Shown: positions 54,456-64,000 of the stretch, piece by piece | Layout of the letters: each line of letters begins with the position of its first letter | Position numbering within the stretch: position 1 is the stretch's first letter | NCBI GenBank assembly: GCA_051530055.1 | Contig: CM121341.1 | Span: forward strand, 10,540,001-10,604,000 | Source of the DNA: Neoechinorhynchus agilis | Taxonomy: Eukaryota; Acanthocephala | Direction: 5' to 3' | DNA: 64,000 nt | Notes under the pieces: generated by a model | Told to the model about the DNA's origin: nothing | What the model saw: the letters and a program-made list of their open reading frames with translations, nothing else | Database searches by the model: none | Program-made: the position numbers and the translations under genes

Positions 54456-55034
54456 TAAGTCAGCTTTAAATAACAGTAAGTAAATAAGAACCAATGCCAA
54501 GAAACATGTAAGTCACTTTTCTCTGAATAGAAGTCGTAAATTTGCAATAAATTCAGCAGGCGTGAGCAGTTGGTGCCAAATAAACGCCAAAGGCAAGTGT
54601 GCATGTCTCCTCAGAAATCTGTTAATACCCAATAAAACATTCAGCGTGATGCCGAATTCTAAAATCTGACTTAACAATCATCATTTAATAAAAACACAGG
54701 CAAAACAAATCAACGAATAATTACATTTTTTACAATCTGATTCATAAAAATGCTAAATCAATCATTGAATTGTATTATAACGACAATGTAAAGAAATAAA
54801 AAATCGATCCAAAAATAAACGAGTATAATGTCCTGCGATTGATATTCCAATATTACAGACTAATACGTTATGATCGTTCGGCAGCTTCCTTGATGGCCGC
54901 GGCGTTGCCGCGCAAAAATCGCCGCGCTGCAGCAGGAGGCTGCTGGAGCGCATATCGCTGGTGACATCTTTTAGCATCTTTCCCAGTTGGGAGAGGAAAT
55001 AGTCGGCATCAAACGAACATTAAAAACTTCTGGA
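54456..55034. other. upstream of tetraspanin; GC-rich island 54880-54975
   Basis: Mostly AT-rich. A ~95-bp GC-rich patch (GCCGCGGCGTTGCCGCGC, then CGCCGCGCTGCAGCAGGAGG) stands out from the background and is open on the minus strand. One frame there reads FLRGNAAAIKEAAERS, faintly like the QRGNAASI end of LINE B, but this is weak. Confidence 0.4.
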
Positions 55035-55139
55035 TATCATCGAAATTCAAAACAATTTACTATACAGCACTAGAATCGATTTTCAATGATCCTTCTAAAA
55101 AGAGAAAGTTAAGAACATTTTATCCAATAATTGAAAAAA

Positions 55140-55255
55140 GCCTGCAACACTCGGTATTTCCCGGTGGTCTCCCATCCGTACTAACCGAGCCCTACGCTGC
55201 TTAACTGCAGTGATCTGACGAGAACTGGTGCATTCAGCGTGGTATGATCGCAGGC
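55140..55255 (-). rRNA. 5S ribosomal RNA, unit 1
   Basis: Minus strand begins GCCTGCGATCATACCACGCT and contains GTTCTCGTCAGATCACTGCA, TTAAGCAGCGTAGGGCTCGG, TTAGTAC and GGATGGGAGACC, ending GTTGCAGGC. Helix I pairs perfectly (GCCTGC/GCAGGC). The loop E/D region lacks a few bases (no TTG after TTAGTAC, altered GGGAAATACC), so at 116 nt this copy may be a variant or a pseudogene. Confidence 0.9.
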
Positions 55256-55404
55256 ACTGTAACATTAAACGTATTATTAATTAAAGCAAAGCAGCGGCTT
55301 TTCGTTAGAATTCAAAATAATTTACTATACAGCACTAGAATCGATTTTAAATGATCCTTCTAGAAAGAGAAAGTTAAGAACATTTTATCCAAAAATGTAA
55401 AAAA

Positions 55405-55522
55405 GCCTGGAACACTCGGTATTCCCAAGCGGTCTCCCATCCAAGTACTAACCGAGCCCTACGCTGCTTAACTGCAGTGATCTGACGAGAACTGGTGCAT
55501 TCAGCGTGGTATGATCGCTGGC
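55405..55522 (-). rRNA. 5S ribosomal RNA, unit 2
   Basis: A 118-nt copy with the internal control region intact (AGCAGCGTAGGGCTCGG, GTACTTGGATGGGAGACCGC) and GGGAATACCGAG. The T-run after the 3' end (GGCTTTTTTAC on the minus strand) is a pol III terminator. Helix I has mismatches (GCCAGC versus CCAGGC). The 265-bp spacing to unit 1 and the shared spacer show a tandem array. Confidence 0.92.
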
Positions 55523-55671
55523 ACTGCGACATTAAACGTATTATTAATTAAAGCAAAGCAACGGCTTTTTGTTAGAATTCAAAATAATTTGCTATACAGC
55601 ACTGGAATCGATTTTCAATGATCCTTCTAGAAAAAGAAAGTTAAGAACATTTTATCCAAAAATGTAAAAAA

Positions 55672-55720
55672 GCCTGGAACACTCGGTGTTCCCAAGCGGT
55701 CTCCCATCCAAGTACTAACG
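55672..55720 (-). pseudogene. 5S rRNA, 3' part only (array edge)
   Basis: The third unit keeps the terminator, the 3' helix I strand and sequence up to GTACTTGGATGGGAGACC, then breaks at about 55720 into unrelated sequence. It marks the truncated end of the array. The conserved ~150-bp spacer unit (ACAGCACTAGAATCGATTTT, CTAGAAAGAGAAAGTTAAGA) is present in all three. Confidence 0.85.
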
Positions 55721-56327
55721 GAGTTATTGTTGCCTACTCTGTCCGTTTTTTAGAAGCTTTTAACGAGCAGATCAAGAACCGGGTAATACTCGACCATCTA
55801 TGATAAATGATTTTGAGTGTTGGGGAAAGAGCGCTAGTGCTTCCTGTCATCAAAGGCAATCCTGTCAGCGTAAAACAAACAGGCTCTATCACACGAATCG
55901 TTAACCTTGATGCTCTCCTCGTGTACACACATTGCTATTCCCCGTTCTCCTGTAATTGTTTCTATCCAATGTATTTCGTTCTATATCCGCCTTGTACTGT
56001 GCAAAATACACACATGCGCTTAACCGGAAAACCATCGCTGATGGATACATTCTCACGAAAGATCATTCATGAGATAATGATTGATTATTTATTTTCGTTT
56101 AGGTGCTGGTTTTCGTTGATTAATTTTATTCTAGGGCATTTCTACACGATTGTTTTCAAAATAGCTATTATTACGGATGTAGCGAAAGCACATTGGCGCT
56201 CTGTTTCCTAAACATATTTTCTTAGTTAAATTCAATATCTATTAAGATCTTGTGAAATATCACTTTATTTCCGAACCTCCTTATTAATCGAGTTTTTTTC
56301 GAGAATTTACACTTTGGAGAGGGGTGT
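55721..56327. other. no recognisable gene
   Basis: Holds a plus-strand open frame 55807-56211 (134 codons, hydrophobic stretches, several Cys) and an antisense frame. Neither resembles a known family. This may be the element that truncated the 5S array. Confidence 0.35.
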
Positions 56328-56345
56328 TGTAATGATAAAGAAAAT

Positions 56346-56396
56346 CTTTATTTTCGAGCTTTCGCCGTCTTACGGCTTCTTCAGGAATCTACAAAG
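56346..56396 (-). ncRNA. hammerhead ribozyme-like motif, left arm of element D
   Basis: Minus-strand order: stem I strand CTTTGTAGATTC, core CTGAAGA (56378-56384), one extra A, stem II GCCG/CGGC with a five-base loop TAAGA, GAAA, then GCTC (two-base-pair stem III A-G/C-U and cleavage position C), then the stem I return GAAAATAAAG. Stem I pairs TTC/GAA and CTTT/AAAG around an internal loop. All invariant core bases are present. This is the best motif of the window. Confidence 0.65.
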
Positions 56397-56613
56397 GCAC
56401 GTAGAGATGTGAAGCGTGTTAAGGTAGAGACATGAAAGCGGAAAGTTCGTCCTGGCTGTTGAACAGTTCTGGAGTTTCGTCTTGCTGATGCCCAGAACTT
56501 TCCCTCGCGATAGTTTCACGGGGTCCTTGACCACAAATTTAACTCTTCACAAGCGGGACCAACTTTTTTATGCTTCGATATCGCTACTTTAACAAACTTC
56601 ACATCTCCATGAG

Positions 56614-56665
56614 CTTTTGTAGATTTCTGAGGAAACCATAAGAGGGCGAAAGCTCGAAAATAAAG
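56614..56665 (+). ncRNA. hammerhead-like motif, right arm of element D
   Basis: The plus strand has core CTGAGGA (56627-56633), the extra A, a weakened stem II (ACCA/GGGC with the same TAAGA loop), GAAA, GCTC and GAAAATAAAG. The core is intact and stem II is damaged, so it is probably inactive. Confidence 0.5.
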
Positions 56666-56684
56666 GTTTTCTTTGTCATTACAA

Positions 56685-57508
56685 CATTCAGTTTAAATGT
56701 CAATTTTCGAAAACAAAACCTTGTAAATCTACGAGGAATTCCCGAGAATAAATGCGATTCGTCTCACTGTCAATAATAGTGCAAACATTGATGGACATTC
56801 AATGCAGCACCATCCCAATATAATGACGAATAGTTCATTGAGACTTCTTACCAGTTTTTAAATATAAATTTTTTGGGCAAGTCATCCATCGCTGTTACTC
56901 AGCCAGTATGTTTGCCCACTTAACCCAAAAAATGATGTAATTGCAATGTCTCAACAAGACTTAAAAAGGCTATTAACGGCAAAGTCGGGCGAAGCATTTG
57001 GCTCGTCTAGTGAACGAAATTTTTGCTTCTAAAGGAACATCTCTCTTTGGCAGTTTCATTTTCGAACGAAAAGACAAGAAAGGTTTAAAATAGGAAACGG
57101 TCGTATGAACTTCAACTTAACACATAAGTTTCAGAATTTTTTTATGAAAACATAAATATTAGAGCAAAATTTAAATTGCGTTTCATTAATTTTTTAGGCC
57201 AGTCAACATTTACGCATTCGGTTTAATGTTAAAGACGTCGTATTTTTAGATTGGCTTCTAGATTGTCTCGACAACGTGACAAACCGTGAAGAAAAGTATT
57301 TTTGGCAAGCGTAAAAAGCACGTTTTTAATCTCGCATTACAAAAATATTTTTTGTCACGCCAAATAAAGAAAAATTTCAAGATCCTCCGGGATGGTGTAC
57401 ATTGAAAGGTGGTGAACATGATCCCGATTAAAGATTCTTTTATTGCTATGAAATATTTCGCGAAGGAACCTCGCGTAATCAGTCATTGTTAAAGCGTTTT
57501 TTATTCTC
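56685..57508. other. no recognisable gene
   Basis: AT-rich spacer between element D and the satellite. Confidence 0.4.
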
Positions 57509-57570
57509 AGAAAAATGATTTAATTTAGCATTTCGTCGTCTACGCGTGGGACTTTTGCGAATAAAACACT

Positions 57571-57622
57571 GAAACAATTCCGATTAAGTCGAACTCGTTG
57601 AGGACGAAATATTAAGTTTTCT
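57571..57622 (+). ncRNA. degenerate hammerhead-like motif in satellite unit 1, plus strand
   Basis: Core CCGATTA (57580-57586), extra A, stem II GTC/GAC with inner CTC/GAG, GAAA (57606-57609), TATT, then AAGTTTTC pairing with upstream GAAAC. Two core bases differ from consensus. It is repeated in each unit. Confidence 0.35.
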
Positions 57623-57686
57623 TTATTTCGCCTGAACAAAAACAATCTACGGATACGGCGTAAAAAATTAAGACTTTATTGAATCC

Positions 57687-57720
57687 GATATTTCGGCACA
57701 ATCTTATGCCTTTATTAAGG
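57687..57720 (-). ncRNA. degenerate hammerhead-like motif in satellite unit 1, minus strand
   Basis: GAAATATC (57694-57687 on the minus strand), five-pair stem II GGCAT/GTGCC, extra A, and a core reading TTAATAA (57712-57718) in place of CTGANGA. All three differences are transitions. It is repeated in the next two units. Confidence 0.4.
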
Positions 57721-58668
57721 TTGCTTGTAGGTTTTCGACTATTTAAGCTCGTGTTTTAATTTTTACGCCATACGAAAACATGAATAATTCAATTTTCAAA
57801 GAGTATACAGATCGCATTTTTTCAACGAAATTTGTTAGGCGAAATGAAGAAAAATGATTTAATTTAGCATTTCGTCGTCTACGCGTGGGACTTTTGCGAA
57901 TAAAACACTGAAACAATTCCGATTAAGTCGAACTCGTTGAGGACGAAATATTAAGTTTTCTTTATTTCGCCTGAACAAAAACAATCTACGGATACGGCGT
58001 AAAAAATTAAGACTTTATTGAATCCGATATTTCGGCACAATCCTATGCCTTATTAAGGTTGCTTGTAGGTTTTCGACTATTTAAGCTCGTGTTTTAATTT
58101 TTACGCCATACGAAACATGAATAATTCAATTTTCAAAGAGTATACAGATCGCATTTTTTCAACGAAATTTGTTAGGCGAAATGAAGAAAAATGATTTAAT
58201 TTAGCATTTCGTCGTCTACGCGTGGGACTTTTGCGAATAAAACACTGAAACAATTCCGATTAAGTCGAACTCGTTGAGGACGAAATATTAAGTTTTCTTT
58301 ATTTCGCCTGAACAAAAACAATCTACGGATACGGCGTAAAAAATTAAGACTTTATTGAATCCGATATTTCGGCACAATCCTATGCCTTTATTAAGGTTGC
58401 TTGTAGGTTTTCGACTATTTAAGCTCGTGTTTTAATTTTTACGCCATACGAAAACATGAATAATTCAATTTTCAAAGAGTATACAGATCGCATTTTTTCA
58501 ACGAAATTTGTTAGGCGAAATGAAGAAAAATGATTTAATTTAGCATTTCGTCGTCTACGCGTGGGACTTTTGCGAATAAAACACTGAAACAATTCCGATT
58601 AAGTCGAACTCGTTGAGGACGAAATATTAAGTTTTCTTTATTTCGCCTGAACAAAAACAATCTACGGA

Positions 58669-59047
58669 TCACATTTTTAACAAGATTTATTCAAATCCAA
58701 CTTGAACGCGTGGAATAAAGCGTATTAATGCAATTGAAATCTTTTGATTTACAAATTCGACTTAATCGATCTCGTTCTTTCGTGAATTCGACTTTGTAGT
58801 ATGCCGCTTAACGGCTAACTTCGTATTAGTAGTTTCGAATTTAGCTTTTGGATGACGATTCGTCCGACTGGGAATATTTTTCATTGCCTTACGGGACACT
58901 GAATGATTTTCGGCACTGGTTCTCCGTTCGATGTTTACGCAAAGTTTATAGCTTCAGAGGCGACCTTACAAAGGTCACTATGACCTCTTATTCTTCCTGA
59001 TAACGCCATCGAATCTCCAATCGAGTTAGATTTTATCTTTTATAGAT
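58669..59047. other. upstream of talin
   Basis: Probable promoter and 5' UTR. No repeat or ORF recognised. The satellite ends only ~380 bp before the talin ATG. Confidence 0.4.
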
Positions 59048-62000
59048 ATGGCACGACGATCTGGTGGACCCTTTGCGATATCACCTGATCTTTCGCCTAT
59101 TCAGCCTCTTCGGACTAAGCCGACGGCGGTCTTAGGCAACCATGTTACACTCAAAATCCTACTGCCTGGTTATGAAGCTCCCAAAATGATTAACGTGGAT
59201 AAAATGATTACCGTGGACGCCACATGTGAAGAACTCGTGAGCAGACTCAGCTCCGGTGAGCTTCAAGCAACAAAGAAACGATTGAACGTCGATGCTGCTG
59301 CTCCTGGTAAACTCACTTTGTACAAAATGCCAACGGAAACCGCTCCAGGTCGATGGCTTCGTCCTCGGTCAACAATTGAATCGGAAAAACTTGGTCATTG
59401 GGACGTATTAGAGCTTAGATCACGAATGGAGAAACTAAGGTTCAATGTTAGTGATGTGGGTGCCCATGAAATATCGGTGGATTCAATGGTTCCATCAGGT
59501 GAACTGATGGTTGATATTTGTTCTAAATTTGACCTCCAATTCCCAGATGAATATGGTTTTAAGGTCGTTAGTAATAGACATGAACATCAACAGTCTCTAG
59601 GAAGTTCATTAAGGCGTAAATCTGTTCATGGTCGATTTCAGTGGGTAAATCCTTCCCATCCATTTAAAAAGTACAGATTGGAAGAAGGCGCTGAAGTTCT
59701 GATTAGAAGAAGATTCTATTTTAACGATAACCTTGTAAATGAAACAACTCCTGCTGATCTAAACCTTCTTTATGCCGAATGCAGATTAGATGTTCTTGAG
59801 AACGATCAACATCATTTCCTCGGTTTAGATGAAGCGGTTTGTTTAGCTGGAATCCAATGTCAAGTCATAGAAGGGGATTATGTGAATGAACGCGAAGGAA
59901 GCACGAGACGATCTTCTAATTTTTTGGCTCGAGTTCTACCGAAAAAATTCGTTAAATCCAAAGGAGTCGAACGAATGGTCAGCCGGGAACACATGAAACA
60001 TGCCGGTCTTAATGAATTCGATGCTAAGTTGGCCTATGTTAATCAATGCCGTGCCTTGTTCCCGGATTCCTATGGTTTCACATTTTTTGTGGTCAAAGAA
60101 CGAGTACAAGGGAAGGGGAAACTAGTTAACCGATTACTTGGAATCAGTAACTTCGAAACCACTTGTATCTGAGGCATTCTTTGGGTACCTAGAAATACAA
60201 GACTGTAAAAAAAGGAAATGAAAAACTCTAACCTCTCTCGGTTGAACTCTCTCTTGCTCATTTTCAAAGTTGTCCGTTTCTCTTTTTGAACCATTTACAG
60301 ATATTTTCAATGTATCGTCTTCATCAGCTACCTTTTTTTCGCCGTTCTTGAATTTAGGAAACGATTTATTGCTCCATTTTATCTATATTCGTTTAAATCG
60401 CCAAAAAAATAAACAAACCTGTACCTTCGAATATCGACCTTTAACAAATCAAATTAATTTTTTTTCTACTATTTTCCCAATACCTACCTTAATCAGAGAT
60501 GAATTAATCACGCTAACGGTTTCGCCCACCGACGAATATCTAGTTCGCTACGTATCCCATTCGTTTCGAGTACGAGCGGTGACCCACTAGTTGACTCGTG
60601 AGTTTGCTTGTATTCATTTGTAGTGAACGGGCTCGTTTTTTTATGACGAATCAAATTAATGTTCATTATGTATGTCTATATATATGATTGATTCTAATGT
60701 TTGTGTGTGTGCGAGCGTTTCAAACCAATACAATTCATCTCATTTTGGTCTCTGATACAAAGGTTCCGCTTAAAGATCCGATTTTACGACTAGACACAAA
60801 AACTCACCAAGTAATCCAATCATGGTCTCTAACTCATCTCCACCGATGGGGAGCATCATCGTCAATGTTTACGCTTGATTTTGGAGACTACGCAGAATCA
60901 TATTATTCGGTTCAGACGACGGAAACAGAAGAGTTGGCGTTCATGATAAGTAAGTACATTGAATTGAATGTAAAATACAAACAACAGCACGATGAACTAG
61001 AGGACGAAATAGAAGAGGATGAAGACGTTGTGGATTCTGTTAGACCAACGGGCGCTGTTATGTCTCCCCTTCCTGTCACATCATCATCTATAGTCATACC
61101 AGAAGAGAACGAATATTTATACGCCGAAGCTCATAGGATTCAGAAGCTCATTCAAGAGATTGCATCCGCTCCATCAGCGAACGCATGCGCTGAGTCATTA
61201 TCATCTTGCGACGAAACAAGGAAAGCTAACAGCATTCCTGCCACAACTACAAGTGTCGAATTCGTTCGTCAAATATCGGCAGACTGTGCTCGTATCTGTG
61301 TTGCATATCCTAATTCAGCCAGAGTTCATTCTGAATTGTCCAATCTTTCTATAACGCTACTTAATGCAGAAATGTCAGACCAGAATGTCATTCTAGCTGC
61401 TCGAGGGCTGTGCCGAGCAATCTCAGATTTGGTTGATACGGTATGTGCGGGCAGTGCTACAACAGCTACTCCTCAAACGCAACACAAATCAGCATTCGAT
61501 CATGCAACTCACGTAGCTACGGAATGTTCCAATCAAATCAATCGATTAACACGTCAGCGGTCTGACGTTCTTCATAAGCACGATAAACTCGTTGCGGAAT
61601 CTCGAAGTGTAGCACAGGCTACAGCCGATCTTGTCCTCAACGCGAAAAGTCTCCCTGAGCTCGTTTCGGATGCAACTGCATGCACTCTAGCAGTCTCACG
61701 ATTACTCGCGTGCGCAAAACTCGCTGCTATCTCAAAACCAAGGGCTAACGATATGGTCGGGGAGTGCTGTGAACGAGTAATGCGATGTTGTCAGCGGCTG
61801 TGCCATACAGCGTCTAAAGGGGATCAAATAGCTTGTTTTGAGCAAGAAATGCAAGCCGTAGAAGACAAAATTGACTCATTGAAGTGTACGTTAGCATGGC
61901 AAACCTCCGCTGGCGTAGTTGATGACATCTTGCAGTGTCTTCAAACGGTGAAATCATCCCAACGAATAGAAGATTCGACGAAGCTAAGACAACTCACCGC

Positions 62001-64000
62001 TCGTTTTGTCCTGTCCTTAAGACAGAGAGCTAAGATCTCAAGTGGGAAACGGTGTGACGATATTCTCGCTGATGCTCGTTTACTCGGTGAGACAATCAAT
62101 CAACTCTCAAATGGAATTGTTAAACAACGAGATACGTGTGACATTCAACGACGTTGTGATACTTTTCGATTTGCTGTTCTTCGAGCAAGTCTTTGGCTTC
62201 AGGATTCAGGTGATGATCAAATAGAGACTGGAGATACCTCAACTGGATCATGGATCAGTCAAATGCATAGCGCATGCCGTGAAGCCGTCTCAAGTTGTAT
62301 TCGTCTCATTTCTCTTATACAACGTCATGAGCCTGTTAATGAAACACGCCCATTAACAAATATGATTCCAGTGCTAGTAGCCCATATGAAATCATGCGTA
62401 GCTGATCCCAAAGACGTAGAGGCTCAAGATATTCTTTTGACAGCAGTGAAGGACTTTATAGAGCTAGCAGAGAGTCTCTATAGACTCGCATCTACAAAAA
62501 GAACAGGGGTCTTGGCAGACGATCTTCAGTCTCATGTAACTGAAATGGGAAAGATTCGTGAAGCTGTAATTTCTGATTTTCATGGGAATTTCGTGTCTGA
62601 AACTGTTGATATGATCGGACGAATGTGCGCTGATCTTGATCGTGGCCTTACGCACATACAAATCGAAGCCGGCTCCGATCTTGATCCCGATGAAGCTTAT
62701 CGATGCTTCATCAAAGCATTTGCATTTGTTCGTACCAGAGTTAACTATTGTTTGGAGAGTTTTGAGAAGCTTCCGATGGCTTCTATTGCATATTTGTCGG
62801 ACGCTCTTACACTTCTTTACGACTCCGTTGTGAGGATTCACGCTTCGGATGTTTGCGTCCTCGACCGAACCACAATGGAGTTCATCTGTCAGCGGACTTC
62901 AGATGCTCTTCATTCAATCCAAGATTTAGTAACTCAATTAGCCACAAATTCCGAAATGACCAAGTCATTCCAATCCCTTGACGAGCAGGTCCTTTCAGAA
63001 GCAATGGACGATTGTGTGGCGATGCTACCCGGTCACCGTGAGCTATTTTCAGCCATTAACAAACTAAATCAATCCGTCGCCGAGCATCATCGAGCAGCAG
63101 CTGCTGCTCTGGCAACTACTGGATGTGCCATGTCCGAAACACTCCATATATCTTCGATTTTAGTTAATCTTAACAAAAACGTGAACGCCTTTAACGTTGC
63201 CGTGTATCAGCTCGCTTCCTGTATTGATTCAGCAACTCCATTGTTAGTCGACCGAGTAACCGAGTCGTTTGATCAAATGATCGGATGTGCTTTGGCCGCC
63301 TGTGAATCTCGTCTTTTTGCTCCTAGGAATCATAAACTCAGTTTCCAAGTTCATACAATCCATTCTTGCGCGTTGGCCATGTTGGACAATGCCCGGGCTG
63401 TGTACGTCGCACGGATACTCCAAGCGGATCAAGAGGAGCCGTCGTGTTCGCCAGTTCGGATTTGTAATCTCGTGTCAAATGAAGTAAAACCGGTGATACC
63501 TTATTGTGTCCAATTGACTGAACGTCTTAATGAGCTCGTCTCTATGGCGGCAACAGCGAATGCAGACGTCCCTATTTGCGAGTACGCTCTCGATAGATTA
63601 AAGCACGCTCGACAAGCTGTTTGCCGGAAACCTGGTACAATGGGTCCCACGAACAACATGACTTTTACGCAGGCTTTTGATCGAGTTTCTAAAGACGGAT
63701 CTGATTTAGGCAGAGCGTTGAAGTTTTTGTTGACTGTAACAAAGGAACAAAGAAAAGACTGTGAGCTCCGGACTACTTATATAGCTCAAGCTGTTTCGGA
63801 TGCTGCATGTGGACTAGTTGAGGCTGCAAGCCAAATCGCATACCTGATAGCTGCTCATCAGGACGGATGTGTAAGAGGTGAACCAGGTCTAGTGGATCAG
63901 TTCACTTTCCATAAATGTGAACTCATTATCGAACGAACCTGTCATCGATTATTCGACTGCGAAAACGTCGAAGACGTCGAGGATCTCTTGTTAACTGTAG
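59048..64000 (+). CDS. TLN: talin, N-terminal ~60 percent (runs off window)
   Basis: Cytoskeletal adaptor linking integrin tails to actin. Exon 1 is 59048-60146. Intron 60147-60775 is proposed (GTAACT donor, TTAAAG acceptor, phase 1) because it joins the two halves of the FERM F3 lobe in frame. Exon 2 is 60776 to the window end with no stop seen. FERM landmarks: TLKILLPGYEAPKMINVDKM (F0/F1), RRRFYFNDNLVNETTPADLN (F2, cf. LLRRKFFYSD), LLYAECRLDVLEND, CRALFPDSYGFTFFVVKERV, GKGKLVNRLLGI, and then FTLDFGDYAESYYSVQTTE (F3, integrin-binding PTB fold). The remainder is Ala-, Ser- and Leu-rich helical rod with vinculin-binding-type amphipathic helices. It is diverged from vertebrate talin, with a ~30-residue N-terminal extension. 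The C-terminal THATCH domain lies beyond the window. Confidence 0.88.

Larger units (their letters stand above)
56328..56684. mobile_element. element D copy 1: foldback with a hammerhead motif in each arm
   Basis: A 357-bp element with ~87-bp terminal inverted repeats (left 56328-56413, right 56597-56684) starting TTGTAATGATAAAGAAAATC. There is no coding capacity. Each arm encodes a hammerhead-like motif pointing outward to the element end (minus strand on the left, plus strand on the right). Partial copies are at 10.43 and 36.42 kb. The inverted arrangement of ribozyme-bearing ends recalls Penelope-like terminal repeats, so a non-autonomous PLE relative is likely (inference). Confidence 0.65.
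57509..58668. repeat. 338-bp tandem satellite, 3.4 copies, with hammerhead-like motifs
   Basis: Units start at 57511, 57850, 58187 and 58526 (periods 339, 337, 339). The last is cut at about 58668. Units are nearly identical, so amplification is recent. Minus strand in each complete unit: box GAAATATC, stem II GGCAT/GTGCC, and a core reading TTAATAA, which is three transitions from CTGATGA. Plus strand: CCGATTA, stem GTC...GAC, GAAATATT, with stem I GAAAC/GTTTTC. Also inverted pairs ATTTCGCC/GGCGAAAT and GGCGTAAAAA/TTTTTACGCC. The size, tandem form and motif layout resemble animal retrozymes (known small ribozyme-bearing tandem retroelements). Confidence 0.75.

Noticed and set aside
55807-56211. 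Hypothetical membrane protein gene
   Set aside because: Unusual composition, no recognisable domain and an equally open antisense frame. Not annotated as a gene.
57511-58668. CRISPR-like array
   Set aside because: Units are ~338 bp and contiguous without spacers, in an animal genome. It is a satellite.
60270-60590. Open frame in the talin intron
   Set aside because: Lies between two FERM F3 halves. AT-rich, with no homology recognised.

Overview
The window is from an invertebrate animal genome with an AT-rich background. The evidence is a talin gene, a tetraspanin, animal-type asparaginyl-tRNA synthetase, proteasome and RNA polymerase II initiation genes, few short spliceosomal introns, a tandem 5S rRNA array, and abundant CR1-like LINEs, restriction-like-endonuclease LINEs and Penelope-like elements. 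I cannot fix the phylum from sequence alone. Host proteins are recognisable but fast-evolving.

Layout. 1-5 kb: a decayed CR1-like LINE (family A) and a 3' scrap of a second LINE family (family B, YLDD-type RT with a C-terminal RPDG...PW domain). 7.5-9.3 kb: TFIIE-alpha with an unusual ~200-residue N-terminal extension. 10-16 kb: repeat scraps, a Penelope-like element (PLE) with RT and GIY-YIG domains and a hammerhead-like motif just after its ORF, a second PLE fragment, and an unclassified repeat (family C). 16.4-18.3 kb: RIO kinase 1. 19-23 kb: a small membrane-protein ORF, a second CR1-like LINE cut off by a LINE B piece, and a decayed Argonaute PIWI-domain fragment. 24.3-25.8 kb: a basic protein built from three diverged copies of a ~75-residue helical domain.

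26.7-41.2 kb holds a recent ~4.2 kb segmental duplication (offset 10,219 bp). Each copy carries a CR1-like LINE, a complete two-exon cytosolic asparaginyl-tRNA synthetase gene and part of repeat C. Between the copies lie the longest LINE B copy, a foldback structure and MGME1. 43-50 kb is a graveyard of MITE-like elements, LINE B and LINE A pieces and a hAT/ZBED-like fragment. 51-54.5 kb holds PSMB1 (proteasome beta-6) and a tetraspanin. 55-55.7 kb holds 2.4 units of a 5S rRNA tandem array on the minus strand. 56.3-58.7 kb holds a 357-bp foldback element with a hammerhead ribozyme-like motif in each arm, then a 3.4-copy, ~338-bp satellite whose every complete unit has hammerhead-like motifs on both strands. 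59 kb to the end is talin, which runs off the window.

The most interesting theme is a set of hammerhead-like motifs in three contexts: directly behind the PLE ORF, in the arms of a 357-bp element that also occurs as two degenerate copies, and in a retrozyme-like satellite. All share an extra nucleotide between the core box and stem II, and a minimal two-base-pair stem III. This suggests a PLE-derived, ribozyme-processed family of small tandem or foldback elements. It is inference from sequence and needs covariance-model and expression tests.
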